A stretch of 64,000 nucleotides of DNA from Lycocorax pyrrhopterus obiensis (lineage: Eukaryota > Chordata > Aves > Passeriformes > Paradisaeidae), in NCBI GenBank assembly GCA_014706295.1, contig JACSVZ010000012.1:13386227-13450226 (forward strand), written 5' to 3'. Positions within the stretch are counted from its first letter, which is position 1; the number at the start of each line of letters is the position of its first letter. Positions 63,801 to 64,000 of this stretch are shown here, piece after piece. The translations under genes and the position numbers were made by a program. The notes under the pieces are model-generated. The model did no database searches. It was not told the DNA's origin and was given only the letters and a program-made list of their open reading frames with translations.

Positions 63801-64000
63801 AAGGCAGGAACAGGTCCCAGAAGCCTTAAGGAGAAACTTCACCTCATCCTTCCTGGCTTTCTTCAAGGAGCTGGAGAAACTGCCCCCACACGTCATGTCT
63901 GCAGGCAGCAAAGCACAGCACGAGCTTTGCCTGTGGGCTCCCTGAGCACTGTCCTGTCTGTCAGTATGAGCCTGCTTGGCTGCACAGATATTTCCAGGGC
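60845..64000. other. Gene-free right end
   Basis: No exon, SINE or LTR recognised. SOX14, the gene expected on this side from mammalian synteny, is not in the window. Confidence 0.55.
62803..62871 (+). CDS. Candidate micro-ORF with optimal Kozak context
   Basis: GCCGCCATG, a perfect Kozak match, opens a 22-codon frame that starts MFVLNSSASLKNKNEE and stops at TAG 62869-62871. The C-terminal half is highly charged (K, E, D). There is no evidence of transcription or of a homologue, and a CAG inside the frame could instead be a splice acceptor. Confidence 0.12.
   Translation: MFVLNSSASLKNKNEEDKEEQK

Overview
The window is nuclear DNA from a bird, most probably a songbird. Vertebrate-style split genes with GT/AG introns, AT-rich intergenic DNA, a CR1-type LINE relic and a tRNA-Ile-headed, CR1-tailed SINE of the TguSINE1 type all point that way. 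There is no bacterial gene organisation. Almost all short open frames are chance frames.

The one gene identified with confidence is IL20RB, the interleukin-20 receptor beta subunit. It lies on the + strand in seven coding exons from 41142 to 53805. All exon borders carry GT/AG signals, the intron phases fit together (1,2,1,0,1,0), and the joined frame codes for 307 residues: signal peptide, two fibronectin-III-like ectodomain modules, one membrane helix and a short tail. A polyadenylation signal lies about 1.07 kb after the stop. In mammals the neighbours are NCK1 and SOX14; neither was recognised here, and no neighbouring gene was identified.

Region by region: 1-8 kb holds a CpG-rich promoter-like patch and two candidate minus-strand exons of an unidentified transcript, plus an 82-bp repeat whose first copy is cut by the left window edge. 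8-22.9 kb is gene-free. 22.9-24.2 kb is a small nest of two oppositely oriented LTR-like elements and a 170-bp direct duplication. 24.2-41 kb is gene-free apart from a 31-bp tandem repeat, a probable minus-strand solo LTR near 37 kb and a purine tract near 39.8 kb. 41.1-54.9 kb is IL20RB. Its intron 3 contains a relic resembling exon 4, and its intron 4 an ancient CR1. 54.9-64 kb has the SINE, a possible decayed MHC-class-I-like (RAET1/ULBP-like) remnant near 58.8-59.5 kb, a 54-bp tandem duplication and otherwise nothing recognisable.

No new multi-gene system is visible. The observations most worth following are the exon-4-like relic in IL20RB, the possible NKG2D-ligand-like remnant, and the unidentified minus-strand transcript with its repeat. 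All identifications are by eye from sequence and family knowledge; no search was run.
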